DNA of 64,000 nt from Pomacea canaliculata (GCF_003073045.1 NC_037595.1:10376345-10440344), one strand, 5' to 3'. Positions 1 through 24,238 are shown, counted from the first letter of the stretch. Notes: a model not told the origin generated them from the letters alone. Program-made: numbers and translations.

Positions 1-189
1 TTCCACTAAAGAATAATGTTAGTAAGCAAAGTCTATCAAAATGTACACACATTTGCTAGCTTTGCTAAACTGATTCTTTACATATTCTATAAAATGTGTT
101 TTAACATTGTTCTGAAGCTGCTGGAGAAGTTTACTCAGGTGCATAGCATAATTTTTATTCACTCAATGGCAAGCATTTGCACTGGAAGT

Positions 190-279
190 TCCAATGTCCT
201 CAGTCCAAGATCTTGGAAGCCACTTGTCCTCTTCGCCAGCCTCCAAGCTGGAGTGAAATCGCTCATCCCGAAAGATGTG
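190..279 (-). CDS. ARFGEF3: Candidate third coding exon of the ARFGEF3-like gene
   Basis: A TTCTAG acceptor ends at 280 and the following frame, phase 0 as required by exon 2, reads HIFRDERFHSSLEAGEEDKW. This fits the position where vertebrate ARFGEF3 has a leucine-rich stretch, an ERF motif and an acidic segment just after the ALAGMQ-like helix. The 3' boundary is unclear: the frame stops at about 172 and the nearest GT sites are poor donors, so the listed end is only approximate. The exon could contain a sequence error or a non-consensus donor. Confidence 0.4.
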
Positions 280-838
280 CTAGAACAATCATTCAGTTCA
301 AGAATATGAGGCCATGCCCAAATAACCCAGTAGCTGTTCGATCTAATGTAAATATTTTTATGCCAGTTATGCATATTTCTGTAACAACTAAGTTCAGCAA
401 CAAGAAATAAATGATTAATCTTTCCTTGATGTATGCAAAAACATACAACCAGTACTTCTGGTTGAATCAAAGTAATGTTCTTAGGGATAAGTCAAACTGT
501 TCACAAGCTATTTCTAATTAGCGCTCCTAAATTTGCTCACAAATTACCTTCATGTTCACAAAAAACCATATTTTCAAATTCTGTTAAAACTGGGGGAAAA
601 ATCTGTGTTGCACTGCTGGAAAGTATATTAGAACACAGCTTGCTCCCAGCTTTGTGTTCCACATTATCCTGGGTTTTTTTTAGAGTTTCAGATGAGGAAT
701 TGAAATGGGCATGTTATTTTCACAAGACAACTGGCAAAGTCAGCATATAACCAAATAAAAGCTTTTCACATCTCGAATACTGATGATAAGTCAATCATCA
801 TTTAATAAGATTTTTAAAGGCACTTTTTTGTCACATAC

Positions 839-1468
839 TTGAATGCCTGTAAGTGCATGGTAGGCCAGTTTCTTAGCTCGAGATTCCAGAGCTAGCTGTA
901 GTGGTTCTAAACAGATTTCTCGAAGTTTCCATGCTTCTGTAGTTTGCAAGGCTTCCTCATTTTGAAGTATAGCTGGAAGAACAAATTGTGTATTATGACA
1001 AATAATGTGCATTATATTTAATTATGATCTTAACATATTCACTTATTCATATTATATTCTCTTTATTCTGCAAACAGATGTGTTTCCCTTCATTCTCTCC
1101 CTCTTTCCCATGTTACCAAGCAGCACAAATTCATACATACCATGCACATTAAGTTAATACCTTAATCTGAATCAGCGTGTCTCTTTAAATTTGTGTGATA
1201 TGTCTCATATAACCAAACCAGCAAAAAATTACAAGTGAAAAATCTGGCAGGTAATTAACCTTTAGGGCAATACCCCCAACATGGTGAAGTAAATCTTAAC
1301 AGGTATAGCATTAGGAATAGCAAATGCGTCCACTATTTACTTGTAAGTTTCATTCAATGTATGGACTCACGATTTATACTTACCAAGTGCTGAATTACAG
1401 CAGTTTTTAATTGCGCCAAACTTTGGTGTAACGATTTCTTTTCCTAGTTGCTGTAGTGTGTCTTCCAT
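839..1468 (-). CDS. ARFGEF3: ARFGEF3 (BIG3)-like protein, first two coding exons, partial
   Basis: Exon 1 is 1468 down to 1384: ATG then MEDTLQQLGKEIVTPKFGAI..., ending phase 1 at a GTAAGT donor. Exon 2 is 972 down to 839, after a TTCTTCCAG acceptor and before a GTATGT donor; it contains LREICLEPLQLALESRAKKL and HALTGIQ. The phases join exactly. The joined peptide follows the start of vertebrate ARFGEF3 residue by residue in outline (a ME-starting helix, then an LPLQLALES..KLA.HAL.G.Q helical repeat), which is the N-terminal DCB-like part of the large BIG/Sec7 ARF-GEF family. In vertebrates ARFGEF3 is a large secretory-granule protein whose Sec7 domain is degenerate; that part lies off the window to the left. 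The codons upstream of the ATG give no in-frame extension. The family call is from remembered similarity, not a search. Confidence 0.72.
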
Positions 1469-3100
1469 ATTTGCACGGAGTTTTGCTCACCGTATTTAAG
1501 AACTTCTTCGAGATCGCAATATGATGGCTGATCCAAGTGTATTTACAACTACACACTGGTGAATCATGACTATTCCAAATTTGTTGCATTTACTGCTCGA
1601 TTATGGAAGATTTCTTATCACAACTTCTTTAGGTCTTCCAGCCATCGACGCTCTGTGATAGTAAATTGTCTCCAAACTTCCAGTTCGATCAATTTTGCAA
1701 CGATCAGAGTCTTAAAAAAAAATTAAATGATATATATACGTTAAATGTTCTGAAAATAATGCCACTACACAAGAAAGAAATATTCGACTTTGGCCGGCTG
1801 TTGCACTATTGATTTTTGATGAAGCCTCGATGTCAAAACATCGTCTGCATTTTGTCTAGAAAACCCACGTAATAAGCCTAAAACGGAGAAATATAAGGCA
1901 ATATGCGAAAATGAGGCATACATAAGTAAAAAATAAATAATGTTTTCTTAATATAAGATAGCATGCACCTAATTTGATCGAGAAAAAAAACATCAACCAA
2001 CAACATATGTATTGTTCGCTTGGAACAGACGTTTACATCACGACAACATTAACATCCTCTTCGTCCAAAGATCTCGATAAAGATTACTTCCCTTGCGAAC
2101 ACCATCGGAAGCAGTTACGGTACGCAGGGTCACCCACAAGGATTCGAATTTGCACACGCAATGTATTATATTTATAGTTCGAGCATGCCAGACTGCTTTA
2201 TCTGGTGCAGCTGGTCATTTGTCGATTTAAAAAAATGGGTAAAGGCGACCCTAGGATCGTACATGTTAAGTCATCTCTTATTTCAGCTCCAGCTTTTGTG
2301 AGAGGGGTGCATGCCTCTCTATTACTGGACAAGTAGGTACACACGTTTAACCAAGATGGACAAAATCATTTAAGAACGGCCATTACTTTCTCCAAACGTG
2401 CCGATCCATATCTCTCTATATATAGTCTGTGCACTTACTGTTTCGGGAGCCATTCGCTCCCCAAACTTGTCGCATGTTTAGACGCCCGTACATGTTTCAT
2501 AGTGGTAATTAAAGTCTCTCTCTCACACATACATATTTACAAAATTGGCAGAAGACCGTCAGATATATTTGCCAAGTCTTTTTGGGGCATGGCATTAATT
2601 GTATCTTTATGTGGTGCAATCATGCAGTCTTGTTCGTGATCTGTGCCAGATAAATTACCAACCTAAACCCCGACTTATGAAGAAACTCGTCTCTACTTCT
2701 GCACACATACACCCATTACCATACTCAGTTTAACGTATATAGTTATGCTGCTAGTTCATGCTTTAAATACATATATTTAAATAAACTCCAAGTTAATCCT
2801 GTGGTCAGTGTATTTTTTTCCTTCGTTTCCTTTTCTTTTAAAGAAAGGTTGATGTAACATTTCACAATTTGGGGATTTTTTTCTATGACGCAGGGTGCTA
2901 CAAGTTTGATCCATTACCGTCATTTTTCCTCATTTACTAACCACTCACATGTAAACAACTTGTGTTCAAGTAGGGATGTAGATCCTAGTGCACTTGTCCT
3001 AATGTTTGCAGTCTATATTATGTCACTGAATGAAATGTAGATATTGACAATTGAATCGTAAACACATCATATATTAGGAAAATAGATTACAATTACAAGG
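1469..3100. other. Non-coding 5' flank of the ARFGEF3-like gene
   Basis: This stretch should hold the 5' UTR and promoter of the minus-strand ARFGEF3-like gene. I see no TATA box at a sensible distance and no convincing upstream exon. Around 2100-2220 the minus strand has a fragment like a tRNA B box, but no matching A box. Nothing else can be supported. Confidence 0.4.
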
Positions 3101-3109
3101 GGCTCGGAG

Positions 3110-3425
3110 AAGTCGTTTGTCCTAGGGCCTGTGCTGGCTCTTAATGGCCCTGATAGGTACTTATGTAGTCAGTTTACAATTGAGTGCCATGAATTACCCA
3201 TCACTTGATTTTTATGTCATGGGTCACATTATTTGTAAATATACTTTTTTTCTATGGCTATTTGCTGTTTCTCCCCACCTCCTTTTCATACTTCATTTTC
3301 CTGTTGTTGTTTTACTGTGTGTTTGTTGCATTTGATTGCTTCCCTGAAAAGTGTGTGCTCTTGAGCCCGTATGTAAAAGCACTTTGAGCCTAGCTCTGGA
3401 GATGAAGCGCTATATAAATACCTGC
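3110..3425 (+). repeat. LINE/SINE 3' tail (GCGCTATATAAAT type)
   Basis: The segment ends with GCACTTTGAG, then a short spacer and AAGCGCTATATAAATAC. This layout is the common 3' tail of invertebrate non-LTR elements and of the SINEs that borrow their tails. Related tails occur at 15337-15385 (plus) and about 59150-59200 (minus). The 5' limit is not defined; the T-rich part around 3230-3340 may be unrelated. Confidence 0.5.
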
Positions 3426-3801
3426 GGTAGTATTGCTTGTTTAAAACTATTTTAATTTCTCTGGTCTCTCTCTCACTTTGATTTACTGTTAAGTAATGTT
3501 ATGACTACCCTTTTACTTAAGCAATATCACTTTCTTGTGGTGATATATAATTTCTGTCGCTGACACAACATTATACATAACTTATCAATCTCTTGCATCT
3601 GGTTTCCAGGGGTACAGTGCAACTGTTACCTTAAGATTTTTCTTTCATCCACTAATGGTGTCTGTGTTCAGTTCTTCATTTTGCCATCTTGCTTTGGTTT
3701 TTGACTTTACAGGATTATAAGCCTCCTTCACTGACACTTTTAACTTTTCCATCATTGTAGAGGGTAATGTTGGTACATTAGGGTTAGGGATGCCTCTAAT
3801 G

Positions 3802-4256
3802 CAGGGCAGGCAAAGTTTTCTCTTTGCGGGTCAGCCTCAAAATTCTAAGCTATGTGGCAGGCCAGTAAATTACCTAAATCCCAAGCCAGGTGACTAAACA
3901 ACTTAGTGATAATGGAATAGATGACATGAGTACATTGTACTCATGTACAATGGCACTCACTGAATTATTATGTAAAACTGTTTGAAAAAAAAATTTTAAA
4001 CAAGCCTTTCCTTTGAAGGCAGCCCTTCCCCAGCCCCACTGATACTTTCTAACATCAGACATAACAGCTGTATTATTTGTTGTCTTTGTTAGAATGTTAC
4101 GGACTGCTGATTTATATTTTAACGCTGTTGTATTTGAAACTAAATTTTTATCAAATTAACCTAGGCTGAATTTAAAAAAACAACAAAATGCACTTCACAT
4201 TTTGACAGATGAGCCGGTCCAAAGACATCTGAAGGGGGGTATTTTGCCCACCCCTG
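3802..4256. mobile_element. Non-autonomous hAT-type DNA transposon, 455 bp
   Basis: The left end starts CAGGGCAGGCAAAG and the right end, read on the other strand, starts CAGGGGTGGGCAAAA. That CAGGGGTGGGCAAA form is typical of hAT terminal inverted repeats. The flanks are CTCTAATG (3794-3801) and CTCTAAAG (4257-4264), an 8-bp duplication with one mismatch; 8 bp is the hAT target-site length. There is no open frame for a transposase, so it is a short deletion derivative. Confidence 0.72.
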
Positions 4257-4264
4257 CTCTAAAG

Positions 4265-7200
4265 CCTGATGCATGCAAGTTTCTGTGAGGATGTATGTGG
4301 TTCTCAATCCTTGTGTGCAGGGCATCTGTGCAACTGCTAACTTGGAACAAACTTCTGGGATGTGTCTTCATTTCTGTGCCTTAGCTACAAAGGTTCAACA
4401 AGAATGTAGAAGCCATATATATTTTGATGGTGTTTATCCTATTTTCAACATGAGTATTGCTACACTAACAGGGTTTACAAATCTATTTGCTTTTGAGACC
4501 AGAGATATTTTCTTCTTTGTAGTGCTTAGAGCCTGCCTTTGATGGTAAAGCGTCATTGTGGAGTTTATTATTATATGATATATTGATGTAATGAACAGGT
4601 CATTTGTGTTCATTGAGTACATAATGCATTTACCATTGAAAAGGAAGAAGAAAATATTATTCAACTACCACAAAGAAAACAAAAAGCAGTGCCACCTAAT
4701 CAGATTCCAAACGAATATGTTCAAATTATAGAATGCTTAAAAGTAGTTTTTTTTTACTAGAGTCCTAATTAAAAATACTTCCCATGATTATCTTCTTTTA
4801 ATAAAATTTAGGTAATTGAAAAACCATTTTCCAGTGAATGTAGACTGTAACACTAAGGCAATAGGCGATAAATTCAATTGTCTATTTAATTGTAAAAACA
4901 ACTTGACCATCATAAAAATTATTTATTATATTCACAACACAAATGCCTTTGTTTATGAGTTATGATTTACTGTTTGCTTCGCTGATAGCATGGTTTCACC
5001 AAACATGCACCAATGCCTAAGTTATCTTTACTTTCTCTGTAACTTCCCGTTTTCTCCCATTCATAAAATGTAGATATTATGGGCTCTTCTGACTCCCTAA
5101 GAAATATTGCTGCAGCCAAAACAAAAATTACCAAACTCACCTATTGTTAAAAACTGTTTATTGCCAATCATGTGGTTAACATAATTATGAAAATCTGCAA
5201 GACGTACAGAGAAATGTTAAAAAAAAAAAAAAACCAAACTAAAAACTTAAGTGTTAACAGTGAACCTGTGACTGGTAGGCACCTCTGCTATGATGGCAGC
5301 TCTTCTCACCAACACACTTTCACTGTATCCACTAAAACCGCACATAATCTCATCTTTACCATATACATATATATTTATATATTTTGTATGTGTGTGTATA
5401 TATACTTTATGTACAAATTCAAAAGTACTGAAATCTGCCCATAAACTGAATCTTGCATTCTTTTTTGCCACATCAACCAATTTGGCTATCAATTATATGA
5501 GCCTTGTCTCTTCATGTCGCTTTACGAATTTGCTCTCATGAAATTTTGACCAGCTATTGTCCTAGGGTGGGGAGAAAGGTACTGCTGAAGTAATTGCAAG
5601 GGTGATCAAGGAAGAAAGCATGTACAGGTTAAGTAATGTACTCTCATTATGAACAAAGGGGCATCATTGCTGCTTTGTGAAAAACTCAACTGATTAATCT
5701 TAAGCAAGTGTCAGCATGTTTAGAATCATGGTTGAAAGCAGCAGCGAGATTAGGACAATGCATAAATTTGGAAAACATGCATAAAAAAATTATCTACATA
5801 TACATTGAAAGCATAACCCTACCCCAAACTGGAGTCAACTAGTTTTATGTACCTGCTTTCAGCACTTTTCTGGTATACTAAAACAGAACCAAGATCGCAA
5901 AAAACAAAAAAAAACTAGTGGATAATATTTATAAACTATCATTCCAGTGTACTTCAAGTTACATTTTCTGGCATGTCAGCAAGCTTTAAGGTGACCATTT
6001 TCTTTCTGCACTACATTTGCAAACTTAAGTATTCCCAAATACAATGCCCATCTTCTGCTACAGAGAAATAATATTTCCCATTCTGATTATCAATTTTTAA
6101 AAGTGCGCTCTTACATCCATTCTTTTTATCGGAAACAGAACAGTTATCCAAATCAAAGTGTAAATGGTAAATAATTTACAAGAACCACATAGATCTGACA
6201 AGAACACTGACCCATTCAAACCATCAAAGATTCACTCACAGTATGAACCAAGCCCACGCAGCACCACAGTTCAGTACAAATATTTAATCTTTAGTCTTGG
6301 GGAGGAAAGCAGTTCCCTATCATGTAACGTGTGCATTCATTTAAGACTAGCGGGAAGGTTTGTGGCAAAATGAAATGATGGGGAAAGTGAAAGGCGATAA
6401 AAGAAATTTTCCCTGAAGTTAGAATGGACTAAAATTGAATCAAGCACTCTTTAACATTGTGAACTGTAGATGAGAGAAAGCTTAATAATTTCCAATGATG
6501 GAGACTGATTAGCAAAAAGCAAATAAAAACATATTTGATCATTACAATTGCTGGGATTTGTGCCAGCAGATTTTATGCAAGAGATACCCAGTTTACTACT
6601 ATCAAATAATGCGTTAAAGAACTTTTTTTTAAGATGGTCCCCAGTTTAGGAATTCTGTTCCCCAAATAAGAGTGTCTGACCTATTATGGTACACTTAACT
6701 ATAAACATATCAAGCGGGTGTAAAACATTGCATAGTCCACACTGATAAGTGTATCATATTTTATAATTCCAATGAAGTCTAATTTTAGTTAGCAGGTAAT
6801 GACAGTTATAATAAATGCATCTGCCTGTCTCCTGATAACATTTGTTCCAACATAGTTTGGACAGAAAAGCTTTATGACCATTAAACATAAAAAGAGGAGT
6901 CTTCTTCTGAAGGAATTATAGCAAGACAAGAAACTGTGAAAAAGCCAACATTTTTCATAAGTATGCTTTGTTTCTAACTCATTCTCAATTTTCCTCTCCT
7001 TGCAGTCTGTTGGGCTGCAAGGATCCTTTCACATTCTTCTGAGAATACACAGCTTTACTTGTTTTAAAGTAAACTTAAAACGTGCTTTTAAAAATAATTT
7101 TGGCACAAATTAAATGTTTTCTTCTTTTTTTTTTAGGATAATGCAAGGAGTAAATTTATTTTAAACAAGTTATGTCCATCTGGGTTTATTAAAAAAGCAC

Positions 7201-8338
7201 AAATGCTTAATTGTCAGAAGCAGCAAGAACTGCTCAAGTGTCAACGTGCAACAATACTGATAAAAGGCCTAAGCAATCAGGGTAGAGGATCAGTATGTGT
7301 ACGATGTCAACATATTTCCTGAAATCTAGTAAGGGATCAAAACTGTTCCAGAAAGTTTTATTTAAGATAGGATGGGCTGTTTTAGGTAATAGAGGCAAAA
7401 CCCTGCTGGCACACCGAAAAAAAAAGAAGAAAATATAGGAGCTTTTCAGAACATTCATTGGCATGGTCATGCATAATTCGGAGACATAACCCTATGCATG
7501 GAGGACTTAATTTTATTTTAAACTAGAAAATTAAAACATACATAATTTTTTTTTTAGGATGGGGGTAGATGATACACTTAATATAGATGACACAGTGGAA
7601 CAGTAAGGTAGCCCTCCTACAATCCACGATTGTGGCAATAGCTGAGGCAGAAAACAAACTAGACAAAGTATAAATGGCTTCTTAAAAAAAAAAAAAAATA
7701 AAAAGGGCCAACGTACAGAAGGGTAACCGACTGTTGAGAAATAAGCTTGAGTAGTGTTTATCCAACAGATTTACAAGTCCAGGTCTAAGAAGCAGATGCA
7801 CACTATGACTCAGGTCTGGAAGAAGTCTTTTGAACCCTACAATTGGGGGACTGCTGGCCATCAAGCAAAGAGCAATCAGATTCCACATATTCACATTTTA
7901 AATTTATGAAGGAAATTACAACCCTTTGCTTTGCTTATGCCAATGGATTCTGCAACTGAGCCATAAGAAATAAAACACATGCACTCAACTAACCCTTTCT
8001 GATTTTTGTGCTTAGGTTCCAGCAGCAAAGGTTAAGGTGGGGATAGCAGATAACCTATTTAGAAGGCAATGGTCCTGCTGTAGGCTTTTAAAGCATCATA
8101 TCTCTGTGGACAGTCAGTGGTGCAAATGCATAAAGAAGTCCTGGACATACTATAACCCAGTCCATTTCGTTTCTTAACTTTTTAGTGGCAAAAATCAGCA
8201 AAAAGTCCAAATCTTCTGCACGGAAATTATCTAGAAGTCAGTTGTGTCTTTGCTTCAGCATTCAAGTAGATAAGCCGTATGTCCCATCTTACCACTGTGG
8301 ACAGCAATGAGCAGAAAGGCATAACATAGTTAACAATC
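4265..8338. other. Intergenic DNA and probable moesin 3' UTR
   Basis: No coding exon is supportable. The part nearest 8338 lies immediately after the moesin stop codon on the minus strand and is most likely its 3' UTR; minus-strand AATAAA candidates (TTTATT on plus) occur near 7150-7190 and 5157, but I cannot tell which is used. There are short A/T runs (5220-5232, 7684-7697) and a small TA/TG-rich patch at 5363-5406. Confidence 0.45.
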
Positions 8339-18562
<10,224 letters not shown>

Positions 18563-18574
<12 letters not shown>

Positions 18575-18654
18575 GGCGCTGGTTTTCGCTGCACCACTCG
18601 ACAGCAATCAACTTGTATAATCCTTTACTGCCTCCTGCTTAGTGCGCTCCTCGC
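18563..18654 (-). other. Moe: Moesin ATG exon with its 5' UTR part
   Basis: On the minus strand an ATTTTTAG acceptor ends at 18655. It is followed by about 80 bases of leader, the ATG at 18574, four codons and a GTAGGG donor at 18562. The exon is inferred from the acceptor and the fixed donor; a transcript would be needed to confirm the upstream edge. Confidence 0.5.
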
Positions 18655-19376
18655 CTAAAAATGAAGAAAATTTAACCGTGGGTGAAATCAGAGATTAAAA
18701 AAAGAAATGCGCTGGGAGTGTTCTGCTTCCGCGAACTTGTAGGGCTTATCGCCCACGTACAGTAAAAAAAACAACTTCTTGTGAAGCGAGTTGTGCCCGT
18801 GGGCACCGCCTTCTTTTTTCCGGTCGAAAACAAACTCTTCTAAAGAAAATCTGGTGTGCTGTTTAGAACAAGTGCATCACTGAAATTGTGCTCTCCTTCG
18901 ATTAACTAGAAGTGTTGGTCAAGTCTCAACCAGAAAAAAAAAAAACAGCCGGCTCCTAACAGATGCAAAACTTGCACTGGGGCGGTTACCTCTTGTCTGA
19001 ATGATTCATGGATCTGACACTACAGGGCAGCTCCCGAACCACGACACATTGCGACGTTAACCTCGCCTTTGAAATAAACTACAGAACTGTGACATGAAAT
19101 CTAAGCTCGAAAACTGCAGTTCTAACTAAAGTGTCATAAACAATTACAATTCCCAGTCGTAAAAATTAAGAACTGATGCACAAGTGCTCAGGTTTTCTTG
19201 CTTGGCTCAATGACGGGCAGTGGCACTCATGACAAGTTTACTTACTTAAAGATGATCGAAATAAACTTAAGAAAAAAGTCACAATTTCATATAAACAATC
19301 GACAGAATAAGCTTACTTTGAACATTACACAATTTTTCTGCTTATGAGATGAGTATTGACTTCATATTTCACTTAC

Positions 19377-19460
19377 GTCCACTCTGTCGCTTACAAATAC
19401 AGTATTGCCCGAGAACCGGTCCTCCAAAATGGCCGCTATTGGGTGGGGACTTATTGAGAG
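19377..19460 (-). promoter_or_regulatory. Moe: Probable moesin promoter and non-coding first exon
   Basis: A strong GTAAGTG donor lies at 19376 on the minus strand. Just upstream the minus strand carries CCCAATAGCGGCCATTTTGG (19424-19443), which combines a CCAAT-like box with a YY1-like GGCCATTTT element. No TATA box is seen, as expected for a housekeeping TATA-less promoter. The exon would splice to the acceptor at 18655. This is inference from sites only. Confidence 0.35.
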
Positions 19461-22400
19461 ATCCCTCTAGCGAACAATTTCAAGCCTCGTTTCGACTACA
19501 GACTACTTCCGTTGGATGATACACTTTTCCTCTATGCATGATTTATCCTGGTTGATTGAAAATAACATCACTGCAAAGAATTGGGGGCTTTGGTAAGGCT
19601 TTTTTTCAGAAATGTATTCAATCTAAATCAGTTGTTCTTTCGGTTCATTCTAATAAATTTATTTTGGGTTGTCATTTATAGTCGTCATGTCGTCTGCTAC
19701 AGTTAAACTTGAATAGTGTCAAAACAGTAGACCGCGGAGTATTCTAGTTGGATTTTATCATGTGCCACATGGGCAACGGCACACTATTTATACAAGTAGA
19801 TTAATGCTAAACACGTCTTTCAAGTGTCTGAATTTGTCAGGTTGTTCCACTTGCCATCGAGTGTCTCCATATTTTACACAGCTTGTCGCCGTAGTTCTCT
19901 CTCTCTCCCTCCTCTGTACGTGTGTGCGTGCGCGTTCCTGCTCGCGGGTGATACAGATAATCCTTGAAAACACAGTTGATAGTCTGAAAATCGGCAGATC
20001 TTCATGCCTTTATGCCTCTCATTCTCGATCAACGATCATTTAGCTCAGTTAAAGGTCTGTAATGTGAACCTCTTTGGATGATTAAAATCGATCCTATATA
20101 TATGTGGGACGCAGCATGGCCAGGTGGTCAATATGTTATTCTAAAGGTGGACCCAGAGAACTGAGGATCGCACGCTATCACGCACACTCGCAATGAAAGG
20201 GTTTTTTTGGGGAGAGGGTAAAAGGAGGAATATGTACGCCAACACGACCGTTAATAATACATTTCTACTGATCTTCAGTATAATTATATCTATAATGGTT
20301 GTCAACCTTTTCTCTTAATTATACATAAATAATAATATTATCCCACTTTCAAGTTTTAAAAAAGTGACCGTGCACTTGTACTTGGAGGTATGATGATGGG
20401 ACAGGATCAATGGACGTCTTTTATCATTCCTACCACCCGCGTACACACAGGACCACAACAGTCAGAGAAATGGGTGGTCTTAGAGTAACAGACATTGACA
20501 GTAATTAAGGAGCTCGTGACACCATTTTCCTGCTTCACCGCGGCACCAACGACGCAACCTCTCAAATATGATCGTCGACAGATGTTTCAAAGCAACCCAT
20601 CTTGCAGCCTATTTTTGCAGTCCCCTCTTCGTAGATCTTTTCTTGTTTCCCCTTCCCTCCCATCTCAGTTTTCAGCACTAGCCGAGCGTTGAGACGTGGG
20701 CCTGCAAGCAGCGAATAAAGGTTAAAGTTCATCCCCTGGTGTAAAGTGGAAACGGCGGGAGAAGGCGCCAGCACTTTGGTGAGCGGCGAAGAGTCGACTA
20801 AGAGCTGTTCTGGCGCGGTCGTAACATCTTCTGTCTTGCTTGGTCATAGACACGAGCTTGTCCGTGAGTGAAGTTAGAATTCGTATTTTTAAAACCCTGC
20901 CAGAGTTCACGCTGCTTTTCGAATGAATGGGCGAAGCTCCGTTTGAGAATATATATATAACCAAAATAAGCGTGATCCCACCCCTCTGCCTGAGAACACG
21001 TAGAAGGAAGTAAATTTATCGTTTGCATTAGAGGAAATAAAGTATCTTAGTATCTACTCTGAGTTTGTATTGATTTAAACAAAATTTTATATTTTAGCTT
21101 GTAGACCTTTAAAACTCTGCGCCAGTCGAATTTGCTAATGCCAATGCTTTAATAATTCAATTCACTTGCAAACTTGTATCGCTGCGCTGTCTTGACTTTT
21201 GTCAGCTGTTCAGTGATGAAACTGCTGTGAGGGATGTTTGAGCGAGAAGCACGAACATCATATCTACTACATGTGCGACCTCAGCAAGAACTAAGGAGTC
21301 TTTCGGCTTGATCGTGGGGCCTGAACAGTTCTGTACATAAAATGTTTTTGTTTATATTACGTCTGTGACTCACGATCACTTTATCACCATGGCTACGCGG
21401 ACGCCTCTCCCTGTTATCCGGCTTCGCAAATGGCTTCCTGTTTATTTGTTGTACATTTCAGTGTTAGCTAGACAACCGTTCGTTCTGATTTCCCTTCAGC
21501 ACCAGGGGGGCGCGTGCCGCCTGCCAATGAGCCTCACTGCATGTTTGTGACTATGCTCACGCGCTGTCTTGTTGTCTTAATAGTTTTTTGTGAAGCACGA
21601 TCTAGGATTGTAAGACTCGCATCACGGAGTTACAGGAGGAGCAGTTTGGCCGTCTGTTCGCTCATCGGGTTCAAACAGCTTCCGGCGCTACCTTCGAAGA
21701 TGGGGGCATTGATCACCTTCAATCATTCACTTGAAAAAATAAATTTTTGTACGGTTCAAATTTTTGTAACTCCGTGCTCGCATATTTTTAATGGCGAAGA
21801 ATCCGCGTTTCTTTGTTTTGAGGTGTGTGTGTGGACACCCACACCGACTCTGCATGCATTCTGTCACAGAGAGAAGCAATGTGCATTCACACTAGCAGCT
21901 AAATATTCTCTGAGCTGACAATGAGAATGTTAGTGGTATGATCAATGTCATGGTGACAGAACACGCATCTGCCATGCATCAACGGCAGGTTCGTTAGCTT
22001 AACAGAATCATTGCTGTGTACACGCACTCTCACGCCTTCAGAAATCTCTCCCGCCCATTCTTCTCTCCCAGCCTCTTGGAAAGCAGTTGGAAATCAACAG
22101 TAAACAAGCACAAACTCATCCCAAGAACATAAATTCAGTGGGATTAAGTATACAACCTCCATCGATAAAAAGACAACAGTGATATTTTAATGAGCGTTTA
22201 AATAACTGTCAATTGAAAAAAAAATCCTATACGCAGACAGAAGACGAGGGTGATGAAGTTAGGTCCCTAATCGTGACCTCCAAAATCACCGAAAGTAGAA
22301 TGAGGGCTTCAATCAGGATAAAAAACACACATAGAGGATGAATTCACAGTGCTGTGCGAATGCCAGCTCTAGCATTGACCTAAACATTAAAAAAAATCAT

Positions 22401-24238
22401 TTCTCTTCTTTTTGTTTTACGACAGAACGGCGACCAGGCTGTCACGTGTCCTTTTAGTCGCTCCTGTTCACACATTGTCAGTCTCGAGCTAACAAGAAGT
22501 TAGCCAAGCCAAACATGGCTTGTCATTTCAGTCGCCCACCCCACCCTCTACATGTCTTTCTTCTTCGAGCCCTAGTCTACCCCACCCTGTCCACGACCGC
22601 CTGTCACAAGAGTACGTGTCCATCAACTCATCAGCATTCCTGACATTCCCTGCTTACACCCTGCCCCCACTTCTCTCCCCCCTGCCTCCTGTTTGTTATC
22701 GTGTGTGTGTGTGAGAACGTGAGTGCTCACATGCAATGTTGTTGCAGCTGCTGTTGTTGTTTATATTTCAGATGCACATTATGGCCTTCAAACATTATCA
22801 CTCATATTTATTTGTTGCTTAATAGGGAATCACATTACTTTTTAACAATGAGATTATTTAAGCAGTATATGTAAACTTTATGTTGCAGATGAGTAGTATA
22901 CGTATCTCATAAGCATCTTCGTTCAGAATTTGTTATTAATACAAAGAACACGCAAAAGACATTAGCTGAAAGTGCACTGGCTAGCATACAACTGCCATAT
23001 GCCGGTGTGTCAGTTAAAAACGTTCTCACGACAATGATATGGTGCCGTGTGGACAGAGCCTGTGAAAGATGCTCTGGGATGAGAATGGCTGGTTTGCAAG
23101 GTTAGCAATTACTGGCTGCCACGCTTGATCCTCCCTGGAGTTGACCGCTACATGCACCGGTGTCAGGGGACGGGTGAGGGGAGGTCAGAGACGAGTGCAT
23201 CTTTGACAGACGTTGACAGAAATGTCAGCAACGGCCTCGCTCACAGTGCAGTTATAAAACAGAAAGTAAAGAGTCCCGCAGCCTACTGGCCTAGGGGATG
23301 GGGGCAGTGAATGGAGTGGTTCAGCGTGTCTAGGGTAAAGCATGTGAAGGGTGGAGTACAACTACCACTCTGATAAACTAGGTACCTGTTTCTTCTGGAA
23401 ATCTGCCGGACGGACAGAAGAAGTATACAAAGTATGCCTGTAACTGATTAAAAAAAAAAATAGCAAGGACGAAAGTTGCTTGTTTTTCATATCTCAGAAC
23501 ATGAGTGACCACCGACTGTTTTTTTGTTTGTTTTTTTTATCATGGTTGACCAGTGGAAATTTTAGTTGGGCGTTATGGGGATGAAGGTGGGAGTGGGGCA
23601 AAGCTCGCCTAATGCTCCAGTCGGGGTGTGTTATCTACTTTCATCAGTGTGAGAAGCCCTAGGGAGCTGGAACAAGTAGCGCTCGCAGTTATCTCCCTCC
23701 TCCCCCCCCACCACCACACACCACTTCAACCCGTTTACACACCTTCCTATCATCGTATTTCTTTCGTGCTAGCGACACACATCGCTTTATTGCCCTTCAT
23801 GAATGAGTATGCTCAATGGGCAAGTAGATCAGAGTCGAGCTCCTTCACCCTCCACATTCTTACCATCTATACTTTCCTTCCCATGATGCAAATTTATAAG
23901 AAAACAGCACGACTGCTTAACGCAGCGACAAAGTCACGCTTCACCCACGCGAAGTCTCGGAATTTCACGGTCGACTTACTCCGCCTTCTTTCATGTACAT
24001 GCACCCACCTGTGCACGCATTTCTGCTTCAAGGGCCAGGCGGATCCGTCAGCAGGCGAAGATCAGTAACGAGGTTTTTTAAAAAAAAATGTGAGAAAGAG
24101 GACGATATAAGTCAGAGGAGACATTCAGTGTCAGGCTGTTGTCACACTTGGTAATGCGACTCCCATGTACAGCAACACACGGCGCATAAACTAGAAGGCA
24201 AAACTGCTTTCATGCAGCATCAGTAGGCAAGTGTTGTA

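Noticed and set aside
2100..2220. Possible tRNA or tRNA-SINE on minus
   Set aside because: A B-box-like TTCGAATCC is present but no matching A box or cloverleaf can be drawn.
21514..21918. 134-codon open frame with a hydrophobic start
   Set aside because: No splice sites that extend it, no recognised motif, and composition like the surrounding non-coding DNA.
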